From positions 1,736,001 through 1,800,000 of the forward strand of contig JAUTDP010000004.1 in assembly GCA_033439795.1 (NCBI GenBank): 64,000 nucleotides of DNA. The letters run 5' to 3'. This document shows, in pieces, positions 35,257 through 46,101 of this stretch (within the stretch, counting starts at the first letter, position 1; the number at the start of each line of letters is the position of its first letter). The notes beneath the pieces were generated by a model, which had not been told where the DNA came from, searched no databases, and was given only the letters and a program-made list of their open reading frames with translations. Origin of the DNA: Sordaria brevicollis. Lineage: Eukaryota; Ascomycota; Sordariomycetes; Sordariales; Sordariaceae. The position numbers were made by a program, and so were the translations under genes.

Positions 35257-37458
35257 ATGGACCAACAGTATACCGACGCCCGTGGCCGATCGCCCTCGGC
35301 CGCGTCTACCGGCGGAGGACAGGTTCATGATGACCAGCAACAGCAGCAGCAGCAGCCTCATATAAGGAACCACTCGCCTGCGCCCGCTTCCTTTCCCAAT
35401 CCGAACGATGGTGTCAACACCGGTTTGGGACTCGGTCTTATCGATCCCTCTGTCTCTCAGCCCTTCCCATCCGAGTTCTCCTTCGGCGGCCCAAGTCCGT
35501 ACCAGCAACAACCGCCCTTCCCTCAGTCGGGTGTGGATTTCAACCAAGGTTATACAAACCAGCTAGGAAATCAGGGCAACTCGTTCGGTGGTCTGTCGCA
35601 ACCCACCTATTCTCCCAACGTCATGGCGTCCAACTTTGGCGAATCCGACTATAGCCTTTACCCCGCGACCACCACGGCCGGCCAGTTCAACGGTTCGCTC
35701 TTCATTACCGATAACCAGTCTATGAACAATTCGGATCCGAACATGATGGCCCAAGCCGCTCACAGCCCGGAGCCGGCTAACCTGCTTAGTCCCGAGATCA
35801 ACTCCCCGGCCTTTGCCCAGGGCCGTTTCCCCATGGCAGCGGGAAGACATTCGCGTAATGCCTCTTTGGGACCAGAGGCCGCTCTTCTCCGAGGACAGGA
35901 TTGGACCCATATGCCCCAGTTTCAGGGCCATCGTCGCTCGGCCTCGGAACTTAGTGATGTTTCCTCGGTAGCCCATTCGCCCAACCTTGGCGGACTAGAC
36001 GCCTTCGACCCGATCGAGAATAGCCATTCTCCTCTTCAAGGGCCGCAGGCTGATGCCCTATACAATCAGTTGAACGGAATCAGCGCCTTCAGTTTGTCGG
36101 ATGACCACATCGGCAGGAGTCCGTCACATAGTCCGGCGGTCTCCCCTCGTATCCATCCTCAGCAATCTCCGGACGAGAACGATCTGAACCATCCCAACCC
36201 TTTCATGCTACATACACCGGCAAACAGTTTTGGTCCGCCAGCGACATACATGCAGCCGCAGCAGGAGGCTTTCCCGCAACTGCCACTGGACGATTCGTCT
36301 GGTATGCAGGCACAGCAGAACATGCCAGCTCCTCCGGCCATCAATATCGATTTTGCTCCAGCCCCCACCAAGAACGGGCTTGATCAGCCAACACTCGACA
36401 GTAACTCACTAGCCCTACCACAGAGAGGTACGTAGCGTAGGGTTGATGCAATGGAAAACGGGACAGTAGCTTACAGTGAAATAACAGGGCGGATGCGACC
36501 ACGAGCGGTTACGGACCCTTTCAACAATAGCGGTTACCGGTCTCCTTCGCCAGGAGGTCTTTCAGGAGGTCTTTCGCCAAGTTCGGCTGCGGACCTCCGA
36601 CCATCAAGCGCGCGCTCACTTTCGCCCATGGATCGTTCCGGAGCTGGCTCGATTAACAGTAGGAGACGTCAGTCCACATCGTCAGTGCCCAACAACGTGA
36701 TAGCACTTCGTCTTGCCGATCCCAACTACAATGGCTCTGGGGAGAATGGAGGTGGTCCGAGGAGGGCACAGAAACATCCCGCGACTTTCCAATGCAAAGT
36801 ATGCCCCAAGCGGTTTACGAGAGCGTACAACCTACGCTCCCACTTGCGTACACACACGGATGAGAGGCCTTTCAAATGTACAGTCTGCGATAAGGCTTTT
36901 GCGCGCCAGCACGATCGCAAGCGTCACGAAGGCTTGCACTCGGGCGAAAAGAAATTCATTTGCAAGGGCGAACTTCCTGCTGTTGGTCAACAGTGGGGTT
37001 GCGGTCGAAGGTTTGCCAGAGCCGACGCTCTTGGTCGCCATTTCCGGTCAGAAGCGGGCAGGATATGCATCAGACCTCTTCTAGAGGCCGAATCCCGAGA
37101 ACGGCAGCGTCAATATGCCGAGGCAATGCAGAATGCTGCCCAAGGTATGATGCAACACCAGAATGGCATGATGATGGCGCCCGGTATGGATCCCAATGGC
37201 GAGTTCCAGATGGACTCGTTTGTACTCCCACAGGCGCTGTTGGCACAGTATCCTGCTCTGGCCCTTCTGCCGGCCGGGCCTCCTGTGGGTGGTGGAGAAG
37301 GCTTAGAAGAGGACGGGGCAAGCAATTACGAAGTTAGTGACTACGACGATCTCGAAGAGGGAGGCTACGTCAGTGGTCCAGGAACAGGTTTTGGGCCCGG
37401 TAGCATGCAGGAAGGGTACGGAGAGTTAGGCTACGCAAGTGATTACGGCGGCCGCTAG
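35257..37458 (+). CDS. crz-1: CRZ1-type calcineurin-responsive C2H2 zinc-finger transcription factor
   Basis: Two exons, 35257-36427 and 36488-37458 (713 residues), joined as [16 protein letters not shown]; the 60-nt intron contains an in-frame stop. The start [17 protein letters not shown] lies in TTTCCATGGAC. An N-terminal Gln/Pro/Ser-rich activation region has a run of seven Gln coded mainly by CAG. A PAINID sequence (about 360-365) fits the calcineurin docking pattern PxIxIT. The Ser-rich SPS/SHSP repeats resemble the phosphorylated regulatory region. C2H2 fingers: 493-513 (C493, C496, H509, H513) and 521-541 (C521, C524, H537, H541); a third, atypical finger with a long Cys-Cys spacing follows ([20 protein letters not shown]...). 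Family role: dephosphorylated by calcineurin on Ca2+ signals, enters the nucleus and activates ion-pump, wall and stress genes. The acidic C-terminal tail ends ASDYGGR. Confidence 0.94.
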
Positions 37459-38143
37459 AAACGACAACGCAAGGCTTGGAGTGAATAAACGTTGAGGGAC
37501 AGATGGCGTTGGGTGGTATGCTTTGCTTTCGCGGATGAGGTTTAGTCAATGCTAGGGACAAATGAGGTCTATAGGTCACGTTCGGGTTTGAGTTCTTGTT
37601 TCTGTTTTTTTCATGGTTGTCTTTTACATACACTTGTCTTTTTGGATATGTTTGTTCGCTTCCGGTTTTGACAATTGGTGTCTTATGCTATTGGGATTGC
37701 CCCTGGCTACGAGCCTTACTTGGTAACACTCGCCCCAGCGGATGTAGAGCGCAACAGGGCGAACGTATAAAGCGGACATACATACGCTCCATAAATTACG
37801 ACATACTCCTGGTTACATACTCATACACTCATACGCTTTGGCTTGAGACCAAATACGATGCCCTTTTGTATAGTGACAATTTTATCCAATGCTTAATGAG
37901 CTTCACCTTTCCATTGCTAGTTTTCAAGCGTACAAATAAAGTCAGGCACTGCGTCAAAAGAGGCTACCACGTATTAGGTCCCATGTTCCCCGAACCTCCT
38001 GCTGTTCCTGACACCTTTCTACCAGCTATGGTAACAGCTACCGCCCCGACATTAATAACCTTCCTCAACCAGCCCGAAGTACATAACTCCCTATGCCCAC
38101 TCCTATCTTTCTCTCCCATCTCTTCATTCAGATATACACCTTC
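37459..38143. other. Convergent 3' region
   Basis: 685 bases between crz-1 and the DUF7053-like gene; T-rich, with no supported gene. Confidence 0.5.
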
Positions 38144-39097
38144 TTAACCCTGCTGTATCTCCTGCAACAATGTCCTCCCCTTTCCCTCCCCCGACGACGC
38201 CCCGGACCCTTTAGAAGACCTCAACTCGTCCATCCACTCCTTCACCACCTGATCCACCACCCGCTGCAAAACCTCCTGATGCCCCTTCTCAAACTTGGCC
38301 TTCACAAACGGCCTTACAATAGCAGGACACTCGATCGTTGCAATCTCCACTAGTTCGTACTCGTAGTTTTCAATGCTGGTACCCGTGGCTTTGTTGATTA
38401 ACTTTTTGCTTCCTCCCTTCCCTCCTCCATTATCGTTGTTGTTCCTGGTTGCAATATCCTCACTTCCCCCCTTTCTCAACCCAGCCCTGAGTCCCATACC
38501 CAGTCCCTTGCTCTCTTCCCGTGCTTCCTTCCCACCACTTGCTGCATCCTGGCCCTGCGCATGGTCCTGGGCAAGGTCCAGAGGACGTTTAGGTCGATAC
38601 CGATGTCGAACCTCGTAACTACTCCTCACCACCACGCCCGCTGCCGCCACGGCTTTGCAGCGGACTCCGTACCCGAAGGATTGGAAAGTGCAAGGCACGG
38701 AAACTTCTTTTGATCCGAGGAGGGAACCGCCGCCTAGCCAGTCGGGAAGGGGTAGAAGGGGGACGGAGTCGGTTATGAGGTAGGAGGCTGGGTTGAACCC
38801 GTCTGGGCTGGAGGAGGAGGAGGAGGAGGTACAGTGGAAGAAGGAGGGGTCGTCGGTTAGGCAGGGGGGGCAATGTTGGGGGTGGGGAGGGTTAGATGGG
38901 GGAGAAGAAGAAGGGGAGGGGGAGGAAGATGGAGAGGAAGAGGATGTGGGAAGGGGAAGGGGAAGGGGGGTGTAGGTTTTTAGGTAGGGGTTGGCGGTTA
39001 TGAGAGGGATGTAGGCGTGGAGGGCGGAGAGTAAGGCGGAGGGTGGGGTGGGAGGGGGGAGGGGGATGCGGGTTATTATTTCGAGGGGATGAGACAT
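38144..39097 (-). CDS. DUF7053-like fungal protein of unknown function
   Basis: A single exon on the minus strand. I start at 39097 (MSHPLEIITRIPLPPPTPP), because the longer frame upstream (to 39430) has no coding character and reads into promoter-like sequence. It has 317 residues. The N terminus resembles the opening of the fungal DUF7053 family (START/SRPBCC-like fold), with HAYIPLITANPYLKTY, ASYLITDSVPLLPL, a central VSVPCTFQSFGYGVRCKA and a C-terminal helix AKFEKGHQEVLQRVVDQVVKEWMDEL. Two low-complexity insertions interrupt it: a Ser/Pro run (about 48-75) and a Gly/Asn/Lys stretch (about 205-235). The function is unknown; a lipid or hydrophobic-ligand pocket is only inferred from the fold family. 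I am moderately sure of the family and sure that it is coding. Confidence 0.7.
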   Translation of the reverse strand: MSHPLEIITRIPLPPPTPPSALLSALHAYIPLITANPYLKTYTPLPLPLPTSSSSPSSSPSPSSSPPSNPPHPQHCPPCLTDDPSFFHCTSSSSSSSPDGFNPASYLITDSVPLLPLPDWLGGGSLLGSKEVSVPCTFQSFGYGVRCKAVAAAGVVVRSSYEVRHRYRPKRPLDLAQDHAQGQDAASGGKEAREESKGLGMGLRAGLRKGGSEDIATRNNNDNGGGKGGSKKLINKATGTSIENYEYELVEIATIECPAIVRPFVKAKFEKGHQEVLQRVVDQVVKEWMDELRSSKGSGASSGEGKGRTLLQEIQQG

Positions 39098-40908
39098 TGT
39101 CGATTTAGGGGTTTGGTGTTGAAGTTTGGTTTGGTGCTGGTTGTTGAGGTTGTTGTGGTGATAAGAGTGCCAAGTCCGGGGAGAGACACGGAGGCGGATG
39201 CGGAGACGGGCCGGAGGAGATGAACGCTCGGGCCCTTGATGCCGGGTATCTACCGCCGATAGATTGACGAAATTGCTTTCAAAGACAGAGGGTCTGTGAG
39301 AAGGTGTTGGCCTGAAGGGTAGTAGCGAATTTTGCGGAGGAGGCCTCGAGATACGTGAGTGATACCTGACCAGTGATGCCGAGAAGCGTGTATCACGAAC
39401 AGATGGCCACAAAACTATGACGGTCTCCAAGAGTTGAGATGCTTCGGTTTGTATATGTAAGCAGACGGTAATAAATCCAAACGACGGATGAAAAGACAGA
39501 TGTGTTTATTTTCAAACTTGGCAGCCAGTCCAAACTCCGAAGCATAAGCACAGCTCAACCAATACCCAGGCAGCCATCGCGACCCAATATTAGCGGCTGA
39601 AGTGGACGTTTTAGCTTGATGCCGGGGCCGTTTGACGATTTGAGGGGCGTGGGAAGGGCGGGACAACAAAGTATGTAGTATAGAGCGTCTATTTTGCCCA
39701 ACCGGTAGTTGGATAGCCTCAAAACCGGGTCTTGATTTGCTATTTTCGTATAAAGGCTCAGTCAGCTGCTGTTGCTGCGCCATCATCGCATCATTGGTGA
39801 TCTAATCCTGTGTGGTTCACGATAATGCATGGTGGTCAGGCTTAGCGTGTGAAGCCATTAACAGGGTATCGCGCTGGAAAGCGAATAATCTGTTAGCGCA
39901 CTATCTTATCTTCAATGGAGCCTATAGCTCCACTCAAAGCCGGGATTCGGCGGTTTGTCGTCCGGTGTCTCGCTTTGTCGGACCCGGGAGGTGAACGGTG
40001 TTCGGGGTCCAAGCTCCGGGTAGTATACGGGCGGGCCGTGCCGAGGCTCCTGATTGTTAGGTCATGACGGCATCCGTAAGTACTTCATGTTGTTCGTTTG
40101 CTGAGAAAGTTGTTTGGTTTATGGCGGCTGGCAAAAGACAATCGCTCTTGCCATCCAAGAAAAGTGAAGAGCGAGGTCGGACCGCAAGAGCAAATCTGTT
40201 TGCAAAACGGCAAGTGCAACTGAAGCTGTCCTCCCACTCGAGAGGAATGAGCAGGAACTTTTTCATGAAGCCCTAATGCTTCAATTTCCTGACTTGGATT
40301 GCACTTCCTGTCCTTCTTTGCGGCTCATTCTGAGCTTCTTTGTTCTTCACCACTTGGACAACCTTATTCTGACATCTCTCGTCCTTCCTGCTCAACACAA
40401 CCGACACCAACACCCCTCCGGAATCAGTTTCCATGACATTGACCCAGAAAGTGAAACTTTCAATGTCCCAGACACAACCTTCGCCCCCTCGGGTTGGTCA
40501 ACCAAATGCAGACCATGAAGCGTCCATCTGACGTTCGAATTCCAGAACAAGAACAGCAAAGTTTTGGCGGTGAGTCCCATGATCCAATCCGGCTCAACCC
40601 ACTGAAGCTCCAGGCCTTCTGCATGCAGTGGACCGCTGTCGACAAGGCGGAGACAGCAAGCAGCAAGGGACGTCGAAGTATCTTCCCCGCATCCCATGAA
40701 CCCAAAAGTCACCCCATCCCTCCTCGCTAACAACCATTCATGACGCAGACCTGTTGACGGCTTCATGTTCCCGCTGAAACATGCCGTCGAGTTGCGCCGA
40801 AGAGGGTTTGTCGGAAACATCCCAGTTCATCCGAGCAAACGACAGACCGAACGATTTCTGAGTTACCCGAGAACAGAGGATCTTCGCAATAGACCTGGGC
40901 TCTCCATC
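39098..40908. other. Intergenic, last normal-composition stretch before the transposon
   Basis: 1.8 kb with balanced composition and no RIP signature. Open frames at 40276-40518 (+), 40494-40730 (+) and 40392-40820 (-) overlap on opposite strands; none shows a recognisable product, so I do not call a gene. It could hold a decayed gene fragment. Confidence 0.4.
40901..40908 (+). repeat. Left 8-bp target-site duplication of the hAT element
   Basis: TCTCCATC directly before the element; the identical 8 bases occur at 43411-43418. hAT transposons duplicate 8 bp on insertion. Confidence 0.8.
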
Positions 40909-43410
40909 TAGGGTTGGTCATTTTCTGAAAAAATAAGAAAATTCCCGAAATTATCAAAATTCTGAAAATTTCTGAAATTCACGCTGGAAATTACGGCCCG
41001 TATACCCAAGCCACTAAGCCACCTGAAAATTCTGATCACTATTTTGATTTGACTGCCACTCCTTCGTTTCTTAACCAAAATACTTGGTTTCAAGAGTTTT
41101 CAATTGCTTAAAGCTATTACGATATCCTTTATAATGCCTCCTATCCGAAACGAGGCGATTTGGCGCCATTTCGAGGTTAATAATCGCCCTAATAACGTCG
41201 GCCAAGATATAAAGTATCGATACTACGATTAGTTCCACCGCGCTAACGTAAATTGTATACGGGATTATCTATAAGAGTACGTCGCCTACTAATAATATTA
41301 AATTAATTAATAGGTTTATAATAATAAAGATATTAAGTAGTATACCCTTATTATAACCCTTTAGTAAGTCGAATATAATTATATCCTTACTATTAGAGTT
41401 ATTTTATATAGGGGTAAGCCTTTTAGTACTTTAAATACCTTAGAGATAAAGGCCTTATTTAAATCGGTTAACCTAATATATATTTTACTTTACCGCTATA
41501 ATATCGTAGACGTCTACTTCCTTAAAATTTATAAGGAGGTTAAAGATACCGTTATAGATAAATTTCGCCGGGTTATTTACTTCTCTATTATTTTCGACGA
41601 ATTTAATAATTATATTAATCGTTATATCTTTAATATTTTTATTTATTTCGATAATAAAACTATTTATTATTGGAAGAATATTTATATTAATAATATTAAA
41701 TATATTTTTATTAATTTTATACGTATAATATACGGGGAGATTGCCTTTATTATTTAGAATTATTGGGTAAAAGTTACGAATTTCGTAATAAATATATATA
41801 ATAGAATTTATTTTTTTAATAAATTACTATACGAAATAGACGAGTTTAAGTATACCTTCCCTATTTTATATAATTCTTATAGGCTCTAGCTCTTTATTAA
41901 AAATATATTAGTAATAAAATTATTTAAATTTATTTTTACTATAGCTAACTAATTAGTAATTTTTTTCAGAACTTTTAAATTATAATTATTAAAATTACGA
42001 ATCTATATATTAATAGAGTTTGGTAAATTGGTCTTTATATTCTTTGCGTAAGTTTTCCCCTATTTTTTATATATTAGTAATTACCCTATTTTATTAGTAA
42101 TTATCTACTTTAAATAATATTAATTTAATATAATTCTTTAATAGTATAATTACCCGCTAGGGGTCCTAATATTATTTTATTACTTCGATTTAAAAGGTAA
42201 AGTATATTTTGGCAACTTTTGTACGTAATATACGTAATAATATATAGTAAAACGTTATGCCTAATAATAACGAGCTTAATAATGGGGAAAACGAGTAATT
42301 TATTAAATTAAATAATATATTTATTATTATTAATAATTTTAATTTTTAGTATAGTCTGGATGTGCTAGAGAATTTTTTGGCGCTAGTCTATAAGGTTTAA
42401 TATATATTAAAATTTAGTAGAGTAACCGTTAATTATATTATATTTAAATAGATTAATATATAGGAAAGTTAGTAACCCTTCCGGCGTAGTTTAATACTAT
42501 ACAATTAGGATTCGTTTATAGCTATTTATATTATAAGGAGGAATAAATAATTAATTCCTATAAATTGGTTAATATACTTTATATTATTAAATAATATAGG
42601 AGTATAGGTTTAAGATATTCGGTTAGTAGTTTTTAAAGTTATACTTTAAATTTACGATTTTATTTATTAATATAAGTAGTTAATTGGTGTAGTAAATTAT
42701 AAATTAATTAACGAGTTTTTATTTTATTTAGTTAGAAAGGGTATTTTTATATAGTAACGTTTAATTTAGTAATATAATTTGTAATTTATTACCTTTTAGA
42801 CTTATTATTATATTAAAAGTAATAGATTTTAGTAAATAGCTATTAAATTATTATAAGCGCTAATTAATAGTATACTTTTTAAATATATTTTCTCTATTAT
42901 AAATTATATTGAGGGATTATTACGTAATTATATAATTATTAATAAAATAGATATAATTACCTTTATTTTTATAAACCGTAAGGTTCTTAATGAAAATTAT
43001 ATTCCTTTTATAGCGTTATTTATAGAGTAAAGAGAGGAATTTTTTAATAAATTGGAGGATAGGTTATATATAGAAATATAAAATAATTATTACGGCGAGG
43101 TAGTAGAAGATTAATAAATAAGAATGAGGGGATTTAGAATATGGTAGATTTGGTTGTGTATGAAAAAATAGGTAGAGAAAATAGATAGATTTAGCTAATT
43201 ATTATAGATAAATGTTAATATTTAACTAAGTTATAGTAGAGTAGTGCTTAGAATCCTAGCTATTTAGCGCTTATAACCCCAGTTATGGTACGTATTTATG
43301 GGGAATCTGGTCACCTGTTAAATCACGTGCTGAAAATCTTATATTTTTTTCGTTACTTTTCCTTACTTTTCAGTACCTTACCCTGTCGTTGAATTTCACC
43401 CCCTTTACTA
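40909..43410 (+). mobile_element. RIP-inactivated hAT-family DNA transposon
   Basis: A 2.5-kb element bounded by a perfect 8-bp duplication (TCTCCATC). It begins TAGGG and ends CTA. The subterminal ends carry related sequences in inverted orientation: AGGGTTGGT...CTGAAAA at the left, and the reverse complement of TTTTCAGTACCTTACCCT at the right (about 43367-43384). The terminal 280 and 110 bases keep normal composition, but the interior (about 41.19-43.3 kb) is heavily C-to-T/G-to-A mutated. It encodes a decayed BED-finger/DUF659-type transposase on the plus strand. Before insertion the flanks 40908 and 43419 were contiguous genomic sequence. An alternative right end at 43385, suggested by the TIR-like match, would lack a target duplication. 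Confidence 0.8.
41134..43114 (+). pseudogene. hAT transposase relic (BED zinc finger, DUF659-like), RIP-mutated
   Basis: The frame from ATG 41134 reads MPPIRNEAIWRHFEVNNRP, a BED-finger opening, and then meets TAG/TAA stops where Gln (CAG/CAA) is expected, with Tyr (TAT/TAC) where finger Cys is expected. Both are the outcome of C-to-T change. Downstream the same frame still reads FDEFNNYINRYIFNIF and later VTNFVINIYNRIYFFNK followed by ILYNSYRL-stop-LFIKNIL. This corresponds to the DUF659 segment (…DTCN…, CDSHGLQLLIKD type) of hAT transposases. Coding-like sequence continues to about 43.11 kb (YYGEVVED then stops), though in a shifted frame, so there is at least one indel or intron. No functional product is possible. 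Confidence 0.75.
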
Positions 43411-43418
43411 TCTCCATC
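43411..43418 (+). repeat. Right 8-bp target-site duplication of the hAT element
   Basis: TCTCCATC, identical to 40901-40908. Confidence 0.8.
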
Positions 43419-43837
43419 ACCGTTGCTCCGCTCCACGACCACAGGGCCGTCATCAGGATGGAGTCCGCCGCAAGATGTCGCGCAGCATGCTGATGCAGCC
43501 CAACTCGCTCACTGGCCCAGTGCCTACCAAGTCAGGAATGGCTTCCCAATGCTACCAATGAAGACAACCATTCAGTAGCTTCGACGCCGGTTCAACAGGC
43601 CCTGGACCACTCCCTCTTGTCCCTCGCAAACACTAGTCGCTGTCGCTCTCGGCCATGTGCAGTAGTTGGGTACGGGTAGGCGCTGTCACTGCCGCATAGC
43701 TCGCATGATGCGTGCTGCAAACTGCAAATTGCAAACTGCAAGCAGAGGTAGTCTCTTCCACAGAACCTCCGTCCACGGCGCTCAGCGGACCCACCCCACA
43801 AAATGTGGGTCTCCTCTCCTCGAACTTTAGTGAGAGG
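43419..43837. other. Unmutated single-copy island between transposons
   Basis: About 420 bases with normal CpA/TpG content. By the target-duplication argument they are the original continuation of the flank left of the hAT element. A small direct repeat of TGCAAAC/TGCAAAT lies at 43715-43744. Short frames exist (for example 43592-43801 minus) but I cannot assign a product. Confidence 0.5.
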
Positions 43838-44124
43838 TCTATTACCGTTTTGCGCAAAATGGCCGTCGGCTGCAAGACGTTTCGATTTTTTCTTCTTTTT
43901 ATTAACGTTTTTATTAATAATTAAATAACGAAAAATAATATAATAATAAAAACTAATCTCGGAAGATAATTACTTTAAAATCTTTTCAATAATAATTTTT
44001 TTTCAACGCTCGGACTACTCCTTTATAAAAATCTAATTCAAAAGGTAATTTTTTAAGAAAAAAGAAAAAATTTGGACACTCTAAGTTTTTGAAGGTAAAA
44101 ATAATTATATAATAACAAAACTTA

Positions 44125-44328
44125 TACGATGAGAATGGTCTCAACGAGACGGTTCTAATGGTACTACTTATAAAGTGCACGGACCACCCGTCAGCGTAAT
44201 GCAACCTCGAGGGTAGTAATATTCTTTTCTTTTCTTTACCTTTTTAGGTTGCATTACTCCAACGGGTAGTCCGTACACTTCATAAATAGTACCATTAGAA
44301 CCGTCTTGTTAAGACCATTCCCATCGTA
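44125..44328. repeat. Palindromic MITE-like element with 83-bp arms
   Basis: The left arm 44125-44207 and right arm 44246-44328 are reverse complements over 83 bases with about a dozen mismatches, nearly all transitions (G/A or C/T); a block at CGCTG versus CTCCA is the exception. The loop is a 38-base CT-rich spacer. Arm landmarks are AGGTTGCATTA, ACGGGT, AGTACCATTAGAACCGTCT and AGACCATTC. It would fold into a long hairpin. Confidence 0.88.
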
Positions 44329-44448
44329 CCATTTAACGACCTATAAAAATTCTAATTAATTAAATAATTAAAAGAATCCCTTATAAAAAATAAAAATAAT
44401 TATTTTTCTAATATTTTATTATTTCAACGGTTAGGTATTATTTTAAAA

Positions 44449-44500
44449 AAATAGCACCATTAGAACCGGCTTACTAAGGGCATTCCAACCGTACTCTGTA
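44449..44500. repeat. Diverged third copy of the palindrome arm
   Basis: The sequence ATAGCACCATTAGAACCGGC ... GGGCATTCCAACCGTA matches the right arm of the palindrome (ATAGTACCATTAGAACCGTC ... GACCATTCCCATCGTA) in the same orientation, with about seven differences in 43 bases. Confidence 0.7.
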
Positions 44501-44563
44501 TACTCTTATCCGATTTTTCATCATTTAAATATTTAATATTTTATCCTTTTCCTTCATTTTCGA

Positions 44564-44645
44564 CGGCCATTTAGCGCAAAACGCGCTCAGACCTACTACC
44601 GCAGAAAAGGGGGGGGTGGGGTTCGGAGGTTAGTGGGTCTGAGAA
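44564..44645 (-). repeat. GC-rich element end B (inverted)
   Basis: Read on the minus strand it gives AACCTCCGAACCCCACCCC, TTTTCTGCGGTAGTAGGTCT, GAGCGCGTTTTGCGC and ATGGCCGTCG in order. The same succession occurs on the plus strand at 44786-44925 and 51110-51215. Confidence 0.8.
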
Positions 44646-46101
44646 CTGAGACTAAAGCAGAGGTCAATCTCAACGGAAAGCCAATTGCACTTCTGCGGTA
44701 AAAAGTTAATTCAAGAATCGTTAAGTTGAAATATTCATTTCACAACGGAGCCTAAAGTTGTTTAGTTTTAGTTCTTAGACCTACCTACCTCCGAAACGGC
44801 ACCCCCGGGCGCTACCCCACCACCCCCACTCTAATACCTATATAATTAATCAGCGCCTAGGGATACTATTTCTGCGGTAGTAGGTTTAAAGCGATTTTGT
44901 ACGATTTGGCCATAGGCGATAGAAAAGTATTCCTATAGGAGTAAATTCTATTACCCTATTAAATTTATATTTCCCTCCTATAGGAGTAAACCCCAATACC
45001 TATTTTATATTAATATTATAATAATATTCGGTTCGCAATTATTTAATTATATTATCGTTTTTAGAAATTATTAATAATTCTTTTTAATATTTATTGCAAT
45101 TCCCGCTAATTCTACCGGACCGGCCAATATTTACTTTCTATTTATTTAAATTTATATCCAAATTTTCTATTCTATATAATATATTATTATTATAAATAGG
45201 GGTTTATTTACTTTCGTCGTCCCTTACGCCGCATTTTATAAATATACCTCCGTTACCGAATTAGGTATTAAATTCTAATAGGGTTAGTAGTAATTTTGGA
45301 TATTTTATTCGTATTATTTAAGAGTTTTAATTTAGTATTTACCCTAGGGGTATTTTAAAAATTTTTTTTTATAATTAGGTCAATATTATTCGGAAGGATA
45401 ATCGGTTATTTAGCCCTTATATTAAATAATTAGTTATTATACTATAAGATTAGGATATTCGCGAAATTCTCCGTCGTTAAAACGTTATAATATAATTCGA
45501 AGACGAAGATAAATTGTACGAATTTATTATATTTTGGAATAAATTTATTAATTTATTTAAATATATTAACCTTTTTTTATCCTTCGCTAAGTAAAATAAC
45601 GCTTCTTATATTAATAGATATAAATTTTATAATATTATTAATTTAAATAACGTAAATTGGGTTATATTAATTATAAAAGAATATATTAACGACTTATATT
45701 TTTATACCCTGTAATTATATTCCCTCCTTTTTAATTTAATATAATATTTTCGTATATATTAACCGTCGTTTATATAACGCTCGGATTACGCTTAATATAT
45801 ATCCTTTAAAATTTATATAATTTTCGTTATTATTATAAGCGTAGTAGTTCCTAGGAATTCGGACTTTTTTATATAAATAATTAGGTTATATTTATATAAT
45901 AATGGGGTAATTAAACGTATATAAAATATTTTCGCTACGTTTAGCGTTTTTATATTTTATATTCGGATTATAATAATTATTAAGGATTTAATTATTAAAG
46001 GGATTATAAATTTAATTACCAACCCCTTTTTTCAAGGATTAGGCTAATTGGGGTAGGCTAACTTTAAATATATAATTTCTAATCCTAGCTTCGTTATTAT
46101 T

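Larger units (their letters stand above)
43838..44660. mobile_element. Candidate short TIR element (nested)
   Basis: The left end at 43838-43872 (AGGTCTATTACCGTTTTGCG ... GGCCGTCG) and the right end at 44564-44640 (CGACGGCCATTTAGCGCAAA ... CTACTACCGCAG) are related in inverted orientation. The interior is AT-rich and RIP-like, and itself carries the palindrome at 44125-44328. I could not find a clear target duplication, so the boundaries are tentative. Confidence 0.4.

Noticed and set aside
39098..39430. N-terminal extension of the DUF7053-like protein
   Set aside because: The upstream part has no coding character; MSHPLE at 39097 fits the family start.
40276..40820. Overlapping frames on both strands near 40.3-40.8 kb
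   Set aside because: Neither frame has a recognisable product or splice-supported extension; they are mutually antisense, so I do not call a gene.
43386..43410. Right end of the hAT element placed at 43385 by TIR similarity
   Set aside because: That boundary has no matching target duplication, whereas 43410 is followed by a perfect 8-bp copy of the left flank.
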